Source: Melieria omissa (taxonomy: Eukaryota > Arthropoda > Insecta > Diptera > Ulidiidae). From it: a stretch of DNA of 64,000 nucleotides. The stretch lies in NCBI GenBank assembly GCA_963971225.1, contig OZ020268.1:44089348-44153347 (forward strand), written 5' to 3'. Within the stretch, counting starts at the first letter, position 1. Every line of letters starts with the position of its first letter. The position numbers and the translations under genes were made by a program. The notes beneath the pieces were generated by a model. The model was not told the DNA's origin, searched no databases, and saw only the letters and a list, made by a program, of their open reading frames with translations. This document shows, one piece after another, positions 48,412 through 59,499 of this stretch.

Positions 48412-48590
48412 GTACTGTGTTGAAGAAAGGCGATCTATTGTTGGACGCCAACTACAGGGGTATCAATATACTTTCTATTGCGTATAAGGTCCTAACAAGC
48501 GTATTATATGAAAGATTGAAGCCACTTGCGAAAGCGCTGATTGGACCCTATCAGTGTGGCTTTACACATTGTGGTGATAGCTTATACTGA
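48412..48590 (+). pseudogene. Reverse transcriptase scrap (non-LTR)
   Basis: About 60 codons read VLKKGDLLLDANYRGINILS, then AYKVLTSVLYERLKPLAKA and LIGPYQCGF. This is the N-terminal finger region of a non-LTR reverse transcriptase (the ANYRGI and GPYQCGF blocks) as found in RTE/CR1/Jockey-like LINEs. It stops right after the GF block and lacks the catalytic palm. It is a short dead fragment on the opposite strand to the LINE at 46250-47910 and from a different family. Confidence 0.82.
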
Positions 48591-48611
48591 ACACTTTACC
48601 GTTCACTTTAA

Positions 48612-49070
48612 CCCATTAAAACCTGACCCCAGAAGGGCTTGTGCGATTTCCATAAAATTTTAGACAATCTTAGTAATTGACCTAATCAAGAAAAAAAATG
48701 AAGCAAATAATTCATACCCCCACCCCCTGAACCAGGAGGGTACGTTGCGCAATTAAAAAAAAAAAATTTTTTTAAAACTTATTTTTAAATAGTTTAGCAT
48801 TACAAAATGCAGCCCACAAAGGGATTTTGATAGGTTTGAAGAATAAGTATTTTTAATTGAATTTAAAAAATTCCCCAAAAAAAACCTTTGACTTTGGATC
48901 GAAAAAAAGATATGAATATTTAAAAAATTTTGAAATTTGAGTATGGCAGAATCTAAAACGATCAATTCGAATCCAATTCTACCCATTTTCAAGTCTTATA
49001 TCTTTATGAATTATTTAATGTAGCGAAATTCCCAAACGTTGCGCAAACGCAACGCTCAGGGCTTAATGGG
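48612..49070. mobile_element. TTAA-flanked MITE (piggyBac-type)
   Basis: A 459-bp segment lies between TTAA at 48608-48611 and 49071-49074. The ends are CCCATTAAAACCTGA and, reversed, CCCATTAAGCCCTGA. Inside the left end, GCGATTTCCATAAAATTT resembles a stretch of the element at 52753-53226. TTGCGCAA palindromes occur near both ends. There is no transposase-like frame. Confidence 0.8.
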
Positions 49071-50484
49071 TTAAAGAAATTATCTCAGTTTGACAGCTTA
49101 ATGTACCAATTTCAGTGTCGCGTGCGTGGGTTTTTTAGGGTTCAAAATTGTGAAAATTGTGAAAGGAAGATATGGTTTCAAATTACCCAAAATTAAATCC
49201 TGACTGGTTGTACATACATATGTCAAAACAGCTTTAGTACCCATCTTTAGTTTGTGGTAACACATTTCATGACAAAAATCAATTAGAATGAAATAACATA
49301 TAATATTATAATATATATATTATCAAAATAAATAATAATAAAATAACAGGATATTCAGAATATTCAGCCATGCGATAACATATGTAAGAATTTAGGAGAC
49401 AGGTAAAAATGAGTCCAAAACTATGCGTGAACTCGAGATTCAATAACAGAATTATCATTCTTCGAAAACGAGTTCACGCAAAATAAGGGGGCAAGTAAAA
49501 AAAAACTTTGTACTCAACAATCTTGTTCGCATTTCCCCTTTTTCCCCCTTTCTTAGTATTAGGTAAAAATATAATATCCAAAGAGATCCGAGATGATTTT
49601 CCAAAGCAACATTTCCCGTAAAATTGCGCACGGAAATTCAAAGCAAAGCGTTTCAAGAGGAATGCCCAAGATTAATACGCGTAAGTAGGTATCACAGCTC
49701 GCAACAACATCCTTCGTCCTTGCTGTGCTCAAACTGCATAAAAACACGAAACAATCAAGTCGAGCATAGACTTCAAGTTGTGACTTACCCCATAAAAAGT
49801 GCTTGCGGTTGGTCAGTTCCTCGGTGGTGTGTACAGTTGTCCTTGTTGCGGCAGTTGTCGGCAGCTGGTGGTGCTGTGGTCGGGGCTGCTGCGTCCCTAG
49901 TACACTCAGCTGCTGCTAACCGACAAATTGACGGCGACAAAATATCCTTTGCGTTGATTTCGGTGGCGTGCTTTAGTTTTTTGTTAAGGTCTTTATATAG
50001 GAGAGCACTAAAAGTAAATAAAAACATCAAACAAATATTAACATAAATCAGCAACTTTGTGGCAAATTAGTGTGTGTTTGCAATTTCTAACGGAAACTTC
50101 AAAACGACAAATAGCACACGTGCACACTGCAGTCGTCCAACAAGTGTGCGCAGCGCCATCTACACGCAGCATGTGTAACTGCTGAGCGTGCACATGTGTG
50201 TTGGCGAGCAGCTGTCACGGAGCGGCCCAAACTGTCAGAGTTGCCGCGCGCAGCAACGAACTGCAACCAAACGTCAAAGCTTCATAAGCACCGAATTTGG
50301 CGCGCATTTCCACAACCGTTGCCGCTGCCACTCTCTGTCTGGCAGTGTAGTGCAGCCCAGCGACGTTGTACGGGCGCGCGAGCGAGACATCAGTAATGCT
50401 CTGGTTGGTGCAGCAGTGCACTGCCCAGCGTGAAGCACGTGAAACAAAAGCGAAAGAAAACGCGGAAGCGTTCGCCCACCGACA

Positions 50485-50485
<1 letters not shown>

Positions 50486-50514
<29 letters not shown>
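50486..50514. repeat. GT microsatellite
   Basis: An uninterrupted TG dinucleotide run of 29 bases inside a GC-richer block. Confidence 0.95.
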
Positions 50515-50517
<3 letters not shown>

Positions 50518-52220
50518 GGTTTGTCCGTTGCTGCTGAAAAACGTTCACTTTCAGTTGATTCGCAACACGCAAAGAGCGCATTGTGGCTGAGCAAGTGGAA
50601 TGCAGTTTAAGAGCGCATTCTGTGAATTAAGAGAAACTTTACGCTGGCATTGGATAAGAGAAAATCCACGCCGAAGAGCATATTTGAATATCAACGTGCT
50701 CTTAATGTGGCCTCTCTTAAAAAGTAGCTGTACTCTTACCATTGAAATAAAAGCGAAAATTAATAAAAATTAACTCAACATCTGACAAATTTGGCACTTG
50801 TCAACATTTCATCTTCAATGCAATCAACATTTCTGAACTGCTCGCGTCATAAAATAAATCCTCGAAGTTATCTCACAAAGTTGGGCTTTAGTATTAATTC
50901 TGCGGTCAAAAACGATAAACGTCTAAGTCCACTTAAGACATCATTAAGTTAAGAGTGTCAGCAATTAATTAAAAAAAAAATTAATTTTATACTATTTTTA
51001 ATGCTTCCAACCGTTGTCCGAGGTGAATTCAAATGGGCACGTTGTTGCTGCATATGAACCATAAATGACGGAAAAATCGGGCGCAGCATCGAATTATTTC
51101 CACTAGTAAATCTCACTTATCACATATCCTTCCATCCATATCCTCATAGTCAATTCCTTACTACCAATTAAAGCCTTTAATGTTTTCATCGTTAAAATTA
51201 TTGAAAAAGTTGTAGCGTAGTTTGCAATCGCTTCTGCCTTGTGCTCGCAAATCTTCGACTTGGCTGTGTTTCTGCATGAAACGCATTCTTCCTTCCAAGT
51301 TGAGATGCAAAAAACATGCGGAAAGAAACATTCTCGTACTCGGAAACTACTTTTTGCTCTAATCGTTCTCATAATATTTAATTACAGCATCAAGGAAAGA
51401 GACTTTTCGCTCTGCTTCTTTCCACTAGGTCGCTTGTACCGAAAGGGCAAAAGGGGATGAACAAACATTTACATATTTCCATGTAGAAACATAGGTTTTG
51501 CCTCCAAACTGCTGTGGCAAAACAGCAAACTTGTTTCTTGCTCTCCCACTCGCTCTCAGTATCTCAAAAATCCTTTCTCTCTCTATGCATATTTCATTGT
51601 CGATGCACCCATTCAACTGTAGTTCCATATGGTGCTGGCGCTGCCGCTGCTGTTGCTGTTGCATTTCTGCGTTTTCTGTGCCAATCGGTTTCATTAACCC
51701 CAACAACAACAGCAAAAATAGTGAACACTGCGCAGAGGCCAACGACAAAACGTCATCATTGTCGCCATCATCAGCAGCCAACTTAAAAGGTCAACAAAGT
51801 ACGTTCGTTCATTTAAAATGCAGCCAAGCCTTCACGTACGTGTATGTGTGTGTGTGTTTGTATGTGTATGGCTGTGTACGGTCTATGTCGTAATCGTCGC
51901 CGAGCCTCGTCTGGCCATGCATGCGGCTCCAGCAGTTCCTCATTTCTTCAGAGCTATTTTCTCCTACTCGGCACTGCGCTTTAATTACTTTAGCCGCTGT
52001 AATTGGATTTGGATTGTTTACTTGTGTTGCAAATTTCTTAGTTTCTGTGCCTATTTGTCGCTGCAATTACGCGTACAATATTCTTCAGGCGATGTGTTAA
52101 ATAACCAAACATCGTAGTAAATGCAACGCAAATAACCATTAACTGCTCACATGTATACTTTTAGGCGGTTGCTGGACCAAACCCAACATACATATATGTA
52201 TGTAGGTATCAGCGTTGCCG

Positions 52221-52312
52221 TTTTGGTTATTTTTAACCAAAAATGGTTACTTTTATTTTTGCAAATAGATTTTGGTTATTTGGTGATTTTTGATCCCATT
52301 TGGTTATTTTTT
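52221..52312. repeat. TTTGGTTATTT repeat cluster
   Basis: The 11-mer TTTGGTTATTT or close variants occur four times in 92 bp, with one inverted partner (AACCAAAA). It follows the phrase AGCGTTGCC, close to GTGTTGCC elsewhere in the window, so it may be an eroded MITE end. Confidence 0.6.
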
Positions 52313-52752
52313 AGAACATTGCCCACTGATGACAAAATGTATCTTTTAGAATATAGCACACTGATACAAAATGTATCTTAAATATCAATGAGCACAATAT
52401 TTTTGGGAGTGACAATAATATTGATACTGATTGATAGTGGTACTACTTTTTGTAAAAGTATTGTTGTTTTGTAAAAGTAAAGTAGTTGTTTATGTTTAGC
52501 GCAGACAAACTTTTAAATTTGCAAAGAGATCAAATCTGGTCAAAACAAAACCATACACTTTGATCTTAAACTGTTTAACTTCCATCCTTCCTCGCCCATT
52601 TTTTTACAGCAAATGTTTACAACCGATCAGTTTTGTTTACACAAGTGTTGTGTTTCTATTTGACAATTTTGAACGAGTGTATTTAAATATTGTTTAGTTA
52701 TAATAAAATCATTTAAAATACAACTTTCTCAAAAAGTAAACGCCCGCTTTAA

Positions 52753-53226
52753 CCCATTGCTGCCGGGTATCTGTTCCGCCCATACGATTTTGATAAAATT
52801 TCATACACGACCCAAAATGATCAGAAACAAAATTCCAGCTTTATATCTCTGCATGTTGCTGAGATATTCATTAGGTATTTTGTACCCATTACGCAGCAAT
52901 GTTAGCTTTTTTCCATACTTTGTGAAGTGATCAGCTAAACACGTGAACGAAAGTTGTATTTTTTACAGGTGAGTTGGGAAGCAGATTTCGTTTCGCCACA
53001 TTTTCCACCTCCGAAAAATTCACGATTTTTGAAGTCTGGTAACTCTAGCTAAATAGCGAAATTTTAGGGTGACCTTCACAAGGTTCCATAGTTCCATAGG
53101 TAGTTCCATCTTTACCCTAACTATCCCTATCAATGGTTTTGAGAGATCTCAAACATTGACTTTTTTGTGATTTAAAAAAAAAAGAAATTTTCATGGGTAA
53201 AATTATACCCATTAGGCAGCAATGGG
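52753..53226. mobile_element. TTAA-flanked MITE (piggyBac-type)
   Basis: A 474-bp segment starts after TTAA (52749-52752) and ends before TGAA (53227-53230), a one-base change from TTAA. Its ends are CCCATTGCTGCCGGGTA and, reversed, CCCATTGCTGCCTAATG, a perfect 12-bp match. The interior repeats the phrase GTACCCATTA(C/G)GCAGCAATG-like sequence near 52884, an internal copy of the terminus. There is no transposase-like frame. Confidence 0.82.
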
Positions 53227-53320
53227 TGAAAGACCGACAAAACCCAATTAAATAGAGACGTAGATGTGCGAACTTCTCAATAAAATTTCGAACTTCTTAA
53301 ATTTGTCACTTCCTGGTGGA

Positions 53321-54450
53321 ATTATTATTATTATTATTGGTGGGGTTCGTCCGTGAGTCCAGTATCGAAGAGTAATCGTAGTATATTTCCTAAACCTCTG
53401 GAAACCCAGTCCGAACCTGATATAATAAAATCACCCACATCCTTTTTATTTTTGTGTATTGCAGTTGCATTGACCTGCAAACAGAACCTACAGGAGTTCG
53501 TTCACCCTGATAACTAGTTTGGTTAGATGATAGTTAAGTCTACAATGCCCTCTGATAATCCTTAGATTATTCTTTGAGAGACTCATACATTTCTCGAACC
53601 TTTTCTTTCTTCTTGTAAGATCCAATAATCTGCTTCTTCTTCTTCTTGACTGGCACGACAGCCCGATTACGAGACTAAGGCCTAGCTACCCGCAACCAAC
53701 CGTGTTATGCTTGCGAATGATTTTACCAGGTTGGAAGGGACCTACAGTTTTATGCCGATTCCGAACTGTGAGTTGGGAGATTTTTCATGGGCAATTTTAC
53801 TCTCAGAGGTTTGCCATTTCCTGCTGAGAGGACAGCCGCCAAAAGAAAAATTGTTGTTTTTCTTTTTTTTCGGTGTTAATGCAACGGAGTATTGAACTCG
53901 CGGAGTCTTAACTCGCGGCCCAACGCACTAGCCACCTGAGCTACGGTGGCTGTTGTAGATCCAATAACCATCTTGGAATGTTCAAGGCCTTTTCCCAGTA
54001 TTGATTCCGAATGGCTATCTCGTCTATCCTGGTAAGGATGGATAGGGCTCGTTTGCCCAGACCTCAAAAGGGTTCTGGGCCGACGAAGGCGTAGATGCTC
54101 CCATTTTTGCAAGTTTGCCGGCCTGCTCATTCCCATCAATACCGGCGTGACCCGGAACCCAGAGGACCCATACCTGATTGTAGAGGCCAAGTTTGTTTAG
54201 CTTCTCAAGGCATTCCGACACCAGTTCCGAGGATACCTGGTAGGATCTTAATGCCTTGATTGCCGCTTGGTTGTCTGACACGACCCTAATCTTCCAGTTC
54301 CGGTATTTCCTCACCAGATTGAAGTGAGTCCACCTTTCAATGGCGTATATTTCCGCTTGGAATATGGTGGTCTGCTTTCGTGTATGTTCCGAGTATCTGA
54401 TCCCGGTCCATATACCCCGATTCCGGTACCTGCCTCCGTTAGGGAGCCAT
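53321..54450 (-). mobile_element. I-like non-LTR retrotransposon, 3' end (RNase H)
   Basis: On the minus strand the RNase H domain runs from about 54450 (GSLTEAG region, frameshifted) through VSDNQAAIKALRSYQ to VWVLWVPGHAGIDGNEQAG, with the DN and GH..I.GNE motifs of the family. After a SINE insertion the protein resumes at TRRKKRFEKC, then SLSKNNLRIIRGHCRLNYHL. One base out of frame follows LCRFCLQVNATAI, the cysteine-bearing tail. The minus strand ends in a TAA-type triplet run at 53338-53321, as in I-factor-type elements. It is 5'-truncated and frameshifted, so inactive. Confidence 0.85.
53629..53956 (-). mobile_element. tRNA-derived SINE nested in the I-like element
   Basis: This is a full-length copy of the SINE at 10999-11312, same strand. 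The A box TAGCTCAGGTGG lies at 53943-53932 and the B-box-like GAGTTCAATACTC starts 44 bases on, at 53899. The GAA-type tail is at about 53634-53647. It is flanked by the 11-bp duplication AGATCCAATAA at 53618-53628 and 53957-53967. Removing the SINE and one repeat rejoins the host LINE frame (...IPRWLLDL then TRRKKRF...), so insertion came after the LINE. The A and B boxes are better preserved than in the first copy. Confidence 0.9.
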
Positions 54451-55233
54451 TCCTAGTGGAATAGTTAACTACATATTTATGGGTGGCTCAGACGGGACTC
54501 AAACCACTACCTCTGATTTCAATTCAGATCCATTTCAAAGAAATTAATTGTTAAATGAACGTCTTAACTACATAATGTGTGCGATTTGAGTGTAATTGAA
54601 ATCTACACAAAATTTTTTTATAGGTTCCTAGTTGCAACCCTGCTTCATTTCTGCCCTCCGCTAAGTCCTTCCCGCATAAGGACCAATCTTATTCATAAAT
54701 TCATATACAATAAGTATTTTTTCAAACGGGTCATGCCACCTCCTAGTCATCACAAATCCCACACCATTTCTGGTATTAGGACAGAAAAATGACAGCGCCA
54801 AGCCATGCAAATGCCCGACCAATATGCGAAAATTCATAACATCGTGATTGACAGCAAGTAGTTTCACGCCCTTACGGCTCGCTACCATCGGTGCGCTCGA
54901 TGAAAATTCAGCTGGTTGGATACAATCGACGGAACGAGCTGCGGAAATCCGCAATACCAACAAGTCGGCAACTTCACAACAACACCGTTACAAAACAAAA
55001 ACAAAAACGAAAATAAAAACAATGTCAATGCAGTGCCGCCATATTTGCGGCCAAAAAGAGAATCGTCGAGGCGCATGCTCCCCAAGGAGAGCCAGCTGCT
55101 GGCAACCGACGGAGGAGCCGAGTCGAGCCGCAGCCATTGAGAGCGCAAGCGAACAAGTGAAAACGGCAACAACAACAACAACCACTCTGCTCCCAAAAAG
55201 ATGCACAGTGGGTCGACGTTTAGGCAAACGGGG
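54451..55233. other. Gene-free stretch with an open GC-rich block
   Basis: The block 54850-55220 is open in two frames on the plus strand. One reads TIDGTSCGNPQYQQVGNFTT and later PPYLRPKRESSRRMLPK, which looks protein-like, but no credible splice acceptor precedes it and a stop closes it at 55137-55139. I do not call it a gene. At about 54482-54520 a GTTTGAGTCCC on the minus strand resembles a B box without a convincing A box. Confidence 0.3.
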
Positions 55234-55333
55234 TGAATTATGATATGAAAACTTTTCAAATATAAAGTTTACTAAACTGTTATGAATTATGATATGAAAA
55301 CGTTTAAAATATAAAGGGTACTCAACTGTTATA
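55234..55333. repeat. 50-bp tandem duplication
   Basis: Two copies of a 50-bp unit starting GAATTATGATATGAAAAC lie head to tail with a few differences. It is a recent local duplication in AT-rich DNA. Confidence 0.85.
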
Positions 55334-55538
55334 AAGTTTTTTAGTTAAGCCTATGATGACATTTATTTAGGGAAAATAGAGACAGGCAGGCGACTTCACT
55401 GCAAAGAGATCGAACATTCCGAAACTCAACTGCCGTTACGTATTGAAAGCGAGTTTTACACGTACATGCATATGTCAAGGGTTGTTATATGGTTTTTCTT
55501 TTGACTGGTTAGCAAAAAGACTGTCACAAATATATGTA

Positions 55539-57374
55539 CGAGGTCTGTTCAAAAAGTATCACGAATTTTAAATTTCCGGTTAGGTTACGGTATATTCGAT
55601 TTTTGATTTTTTTTGTGGCGTTATGTTGCTACTCATGTCCCTCACTTATGCCACTTTTAGTGTTGACAGCTGTTTTGCTTGGACATGTTTTGGCTCGTCT
55701 TCGATTATTGCCTATAACAAAAAAAGATGTGAAGGTTTTGCCTACAGTTTTCTCGTCATAAGTTCTTTCCACTGGGTAGAAAGGTCAATGAGGAATATCA
55801 CCAACAAGTCATGCGCAATTTGCGCGTAGCAATCCGCCGGAAACGCCCGGATTTGTGGAAGAAAAAAAATTGGCATTAGCAATTTTACACCACGATAACG
55901 CCCCTCCCTCTTCCCTCCCCCTCATTTTGGCCAAAAACAACACACTAACGATGCCACTGCCCCGTATTCCCCAGACCTGACCCCAGTGAGTTTTTCTTGT
56001 TCCCGAAACTAAAGAGGCCAATGAAATAACGACACTACGCTATGATTGAGGAGATAAAGACATCATCGAAGGAGGAGCTGAACAAGATCATGAATAATGA
56101 TTTCTTGAATTAGAATTACTTTGAAGGAGACAAAATAGATATTCATGAATAAATAAATAACACAGCGCAACAAAAAACACTTTTTTTCTGTTGCATGGAG
56201 TTTTTCTACTGTTTCTTACTAATTTGGGTGCGCTGATTTCAAATCTATCATCAGATTTTTTCCAGCAGCTCTAGTTAGTGAGATATAGATACCCTGTAAT
56301 TTTTTCAGTTTTTCCTCCACTTCTTCCATATTTTCGATCGTAGTTTCTAAACCAAAAAACCGATTGACATGATTTTCACCTTATTGCATTAACAACACCG
56401 CACGGCTTCTTTTCCGATGCAACTAATTTTTATAAGTGTTAAAATGCCGCGGTAATTGGACCTCAAAGTTGGAAAAAATTGAATTTTAAGGCGTTTTCTT
56501 TGATGGTCAAAAACATACACATTTTTTGTAAAACAATTAACGAGTTAGGTGTATAATGAAAGTCGACACATCAAGCAATACAACACAGCTAAGTTATTTG
56601 GCGGAATACACATTCGCATCGAAATAACAAGAAAAATGTACCATCGCGATTTTCATCACTTTTCATACTTTTTCCTTAAAAAATTAGGGGCCTGAAAATA
56701 TGCAAAGTTTTTAATATTTTTTTTGTTTCGAGAAATTCAAAATGTTTTTGTTTTTTGCTTGTATTCCAAACTAAAATTTGAACATATAAAAGAGCATATT
56801 TTGAGGCTCCTAATTTTTTAAGGAAAAAGTATGAAAAGAGATGAAAATCGCTATGGTACAGTTTAATTATTATTTTGATGCGAATGTGTATTCCGCCAAA
56901 TAATTTGGCTGTGTTGTATTGCTTGATGTTTTTTCTTAAGATAGTCATATACTTCGTAACTTGATTTATGAAACATCTTTACATTTTTCGCCATCAGAAA
57001 AAACGCCTTAAAATTCAATGTTTTCCTACTTTGAAACCTTATTACAACGCCCATTTAGAACGCATAAAATTTATTAATGTCAGGAAAGATGGCGTGAAAT
57101 GTTGTAAGTGCAACGATATAAAAATCATGTCGATAGGATTATTGGTTCAGAAATAACGGTCGAAAACGAGAAAAAAGCCGAGGAAAATTCGAAAAAGTGG
57201 CACGCCCATTTTTTGCAAAAACTAGAGCTGTTACATAAAAACGGAGTATGGCTTTGAAATCAGCGTCGAAAAATGATTCAGATTCATGTAAAAAACTCCA
57301 TGCAACAGACATGCTGTTGTGCAGTGTAATTTTTGAAAAAACACGAAATTCCCAATACTTTTTGAACAGACATA
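55539..57374 (+). mobile_element. Deleted mariner split by a foldback element
   Basis: The left terminal repeat, CGAGGTCTGTTCAAAAAGTA after TA at 55537, matches the inverted GTCTGTTCAAAAAGTAT at about 57353-57369. Between them is a transposase remnant. Around 55750-55860 it reads VNEEYHQQVMRNLRVAIRRK and RPDLWKKKNWH. At about 55970-56150 it reads FFLFPKLKRPMK, then IEEIKTSSKEELNKI and NYFEGDKI. The N-terminal half and first catalytic aspartate are deleted, and stops and frameshifts are frequent. A 1166-bp foldback sits in its 3' untranslated part, after which the mariner end resumes. Without the insert the element is about 0.67 kb. Confidence 0.85.
56161..57326. mobile_element. Foldback element with arms over 500 bp
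   Basis: Left arm 56161-56703 and right arm 56794-57326 are inverted copies around a 90-bp spacer. Matches include TCCTTAAAAAATTAGG at the centre, ATTTGGCGGAATACACATTC midway, AACGCCTTAAAATTCAA and GTTGCATGGAG near the outside. The termini are CACAGCGCAACA and, reversed, CACTGCACAACA. TAA occurs directly outside both ends (56158-56160 and 57327-57329), a likely 3-bp target duplication. There is no coding capacity. The CAC start with a 3-bp duplication would suit CACTA-like elements, but this is speculative; foldback-type MITE is the safe description. Confidence 0.85.
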
Positions 57375-57504
57375 AATTAAATAAATAAAATAAATTAAAT
57401 TCTCCAATAATTCCAAACAACTGTTTTGGAGTTAATTCATAAGCAATTATGTGAACTAACGGAAATTATTAAGCTGAGGCGTTACGTTTGGTATTCCAGG
57501 CATA

Positions 57505-57643
57505 GGCACATATTAGTTAACCATTAGTTAACCTCTATTTAACATTGGCTGGTTATCAGCTGGTTAGCCAGGTACTGTGCAGTCGAAAAAGGATAGTTAG
57601 CCATCGGTTAATGGTTAACCAACCACTGTGAAATCGGGCCCTA
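57505..57643. repeat. MITE fragment with TTAACCATTAACC ends
   Basis: AGTTAACCATTAGTTAACC on the left and GGTTAATGGTTAACC on the right form an inverted pair. The right side continues CACTGTGAAATCGGGCCC, a terminal sequence of a kind I have seen in repeats of many insects, though I cannot name it. The matching left terminus is missing. Confidence 0.45.
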
Positions 57644-59390
57644 AAGAACTAAGCGCCAAGTAAATTTCGTAACTTTATATCTGGTTTGTGTCTGCTCCGA
57701 CCCCACCGTGCGACAGACGGTGCATTGGCCACATTGGTAGGCGGTCGCAAGGTATGCGAAAAGGGCAACACACGACGGCACGAACTGGAACTCGGCAACA
57801 AAAATAGATTTTTCTCGGTATATGGGATAACGACCATCAACGACCCCGACGAGCCAATGAACGCGAAATAGAGGAGCCAACGCACGGCCGAAAGACGCGA
57901 AGGGCTGAACGGCCGAAGCCGATGACGACGTTGTAGGGGATAATGATGACGCTGATTATCGCCACTGTAGCTGTGTGTATTTTTGCCGACGATGACGATG
58001 ACGACAACGACCGATGACAGGAGTAACAACAACCACTGCAAGCACACACAAACGTATAGGCGAGCCAGCGAATGGGGGTTGCTGACCTCGCTCAGGGTCG
58101 TCGTAGGTTATTGAACCCGTCGCACTGGGTATGTGTGTGTGTGTGTATGTATGTGATGTTGTATGCATGCGGATGATTCCCAACGATGGCATTGCAGCGT
58201 TGTTGCTGTTGTTGCCATTTGTTGGGGTTGCACATTCAGCAAATGTGTGTTGGTCGTTGGTCTTTTGGTCTGCTGCGCATTGTTGCATTGCTGCATTTGG
58301 CATTTTAAATTTGTTTCCCCGCGCTGCTGTTGCTTCTGGTGCGGTACATATTTTTGTAGCCGAATCCTTTGGCGTATATGTAGGAATTTTATTGTGCTTT
58401 TTTCAGACAGCAGCAGCTGCAGTTTGGCAGACAACTAGACGTACACACAAACACACAGGGGGAAAAACATTTGTTGTTTGTTGTTGTTGTTGGGCCGAGC
58501 GCCTCGTTGCAGTTTCATCATTTTTTTAGGAACGTTGTTGTCGGAGGTTAGGTATTTTCACACATACACACGCACACACTTACGTATGCACTTGCGAGTA
58601 TTTTGTATTGTGCGCGCTACGAAGGGCGGCAGTGCGGTTTTCGTGCAATTGCATCTTACCTTATGTACTCGTGTATACATATGGACACCTTTTCGCACGC
58701 ATTTTATTAAAGTCATAATTCGTTGATGGTGAAAGAGATGGACGTGGTCCCATAAGACTTTAAAACAATATATGTACGCTAGACAGAATAAATTTGCACA
58801 CAAGGAATACATAATATATATGATATATATATGTGTATGATATATATACATATATATCATATGTATGAAAGCACAATTCAGTAAGTTGAAGTTGAATTGT
58901 TGGCAATTCTTCCTCAGCTTTAAAAGAACTGTGATGTAAAATATAGATTCTACACAAACAAATTATTTTTTGGCAACTGGAACTACAAACGAAAAAGGTA
59001 AAAAGTAGTGTTTTGAACTTTTTATGGTAAATTATATATATCTCTCTCTCTTTCTCTGCTAAATGAAATAAAGTGTAAATAGTTAAATGTACAAGGCAGC
59101 GCGCAGGGGATATCCCTATTAATGTGAGGGATTGGGTTAGTTCTAGAAGAATCCAGACTTTAGGAAATTGGGTTTTGGTTTGAGGGTTCGACATGAAGTC
59201 ATCAAGGCTATAGGTGCTGGGAAGAATCCAGGCAGAAAGAAAATCACTGTATGATGCGTAATGCGCCAAAACTTCTTGTCATACGTGAATAGTGTTTGAA
59301 AAAAGGATGTAATAAAGTCATCCATTTTTGTTCGGATTTAGATTGAGTAAGTTATGCGAAGAGCTGACGGAGTGAATTATTTTTTGCACC
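57644..59390. other. Gene-free stretch
   Basis: The block 57650-58530 is GC-richer, with GAC/ACGA-rich and TTG-rich runs and open frames on both strands of low-complexity character. GT microsatellite DNA lies near 58132-58147 and an AT/TATATA palindromic run at about 58806-58862. I find no protein family. Confidence 0.45.
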
Positions 59391-59494
59391 GCCTTAGCAA
59401 TCTAAGGCATTTGGCTGCTCCTTTCGATAGCCACAGCTCATTGATAGATATAAGGAGAAGGAACCCTGCCACATTCCCGCGCTAAGGCAGGGTT
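59391..59494 (+). other. Compact segment with competing RNA stems
   Basis: GCCTTAG (59391-59397) can close a tight 4-base-loop hairpin with CTAAGGC (59402-59408). GCCTTAGC (59391-59398) can instead pair with GCTAAGGC (59481-59488). CTCCTT (59418-59423) can pair with AAGGAG (59452-59457). AACCCTGCC (59462-59470) pairs with GGCAGGGTT (59486-59494), followed by TTT. So the first strand has two mutually exclusive partners, and the last stem ends in a T run. No RNA family is recognised; it may be chance or an eroded repeat. Confidence 0.3.
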
Positions 59495-59499
59495 TTTCC

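Larger units (their letters stand above)
49075..52748. other. Gene-free stretch
   Basis: No gene recognised. GC-richer blocks at 49780-49940, 50100-50600 and 51600-51960 are open in several frames on both strands. A 12-bp inverted pair TGCGTGAACTCG / CGAGTTCACGCA flanks about 49436-49470. TTAAGAG or its complement occurs at least five times between 50607 and 50960. Confidence 0.4.

Noticed and set aside
54470..54590. tRNA-like B box GTTTGAGTCCC (minus strand)
   Set aside because: The only A-box-like sequence is too far away for tRNA geometry.
54899..55139. Protein-like frame containing PPYLRPKRESSRR
   Set aside because: A stop lies directly upstream, the nearest AG (54909-54910) lacks a pyrimidine tract, and there is no homology I recognise.
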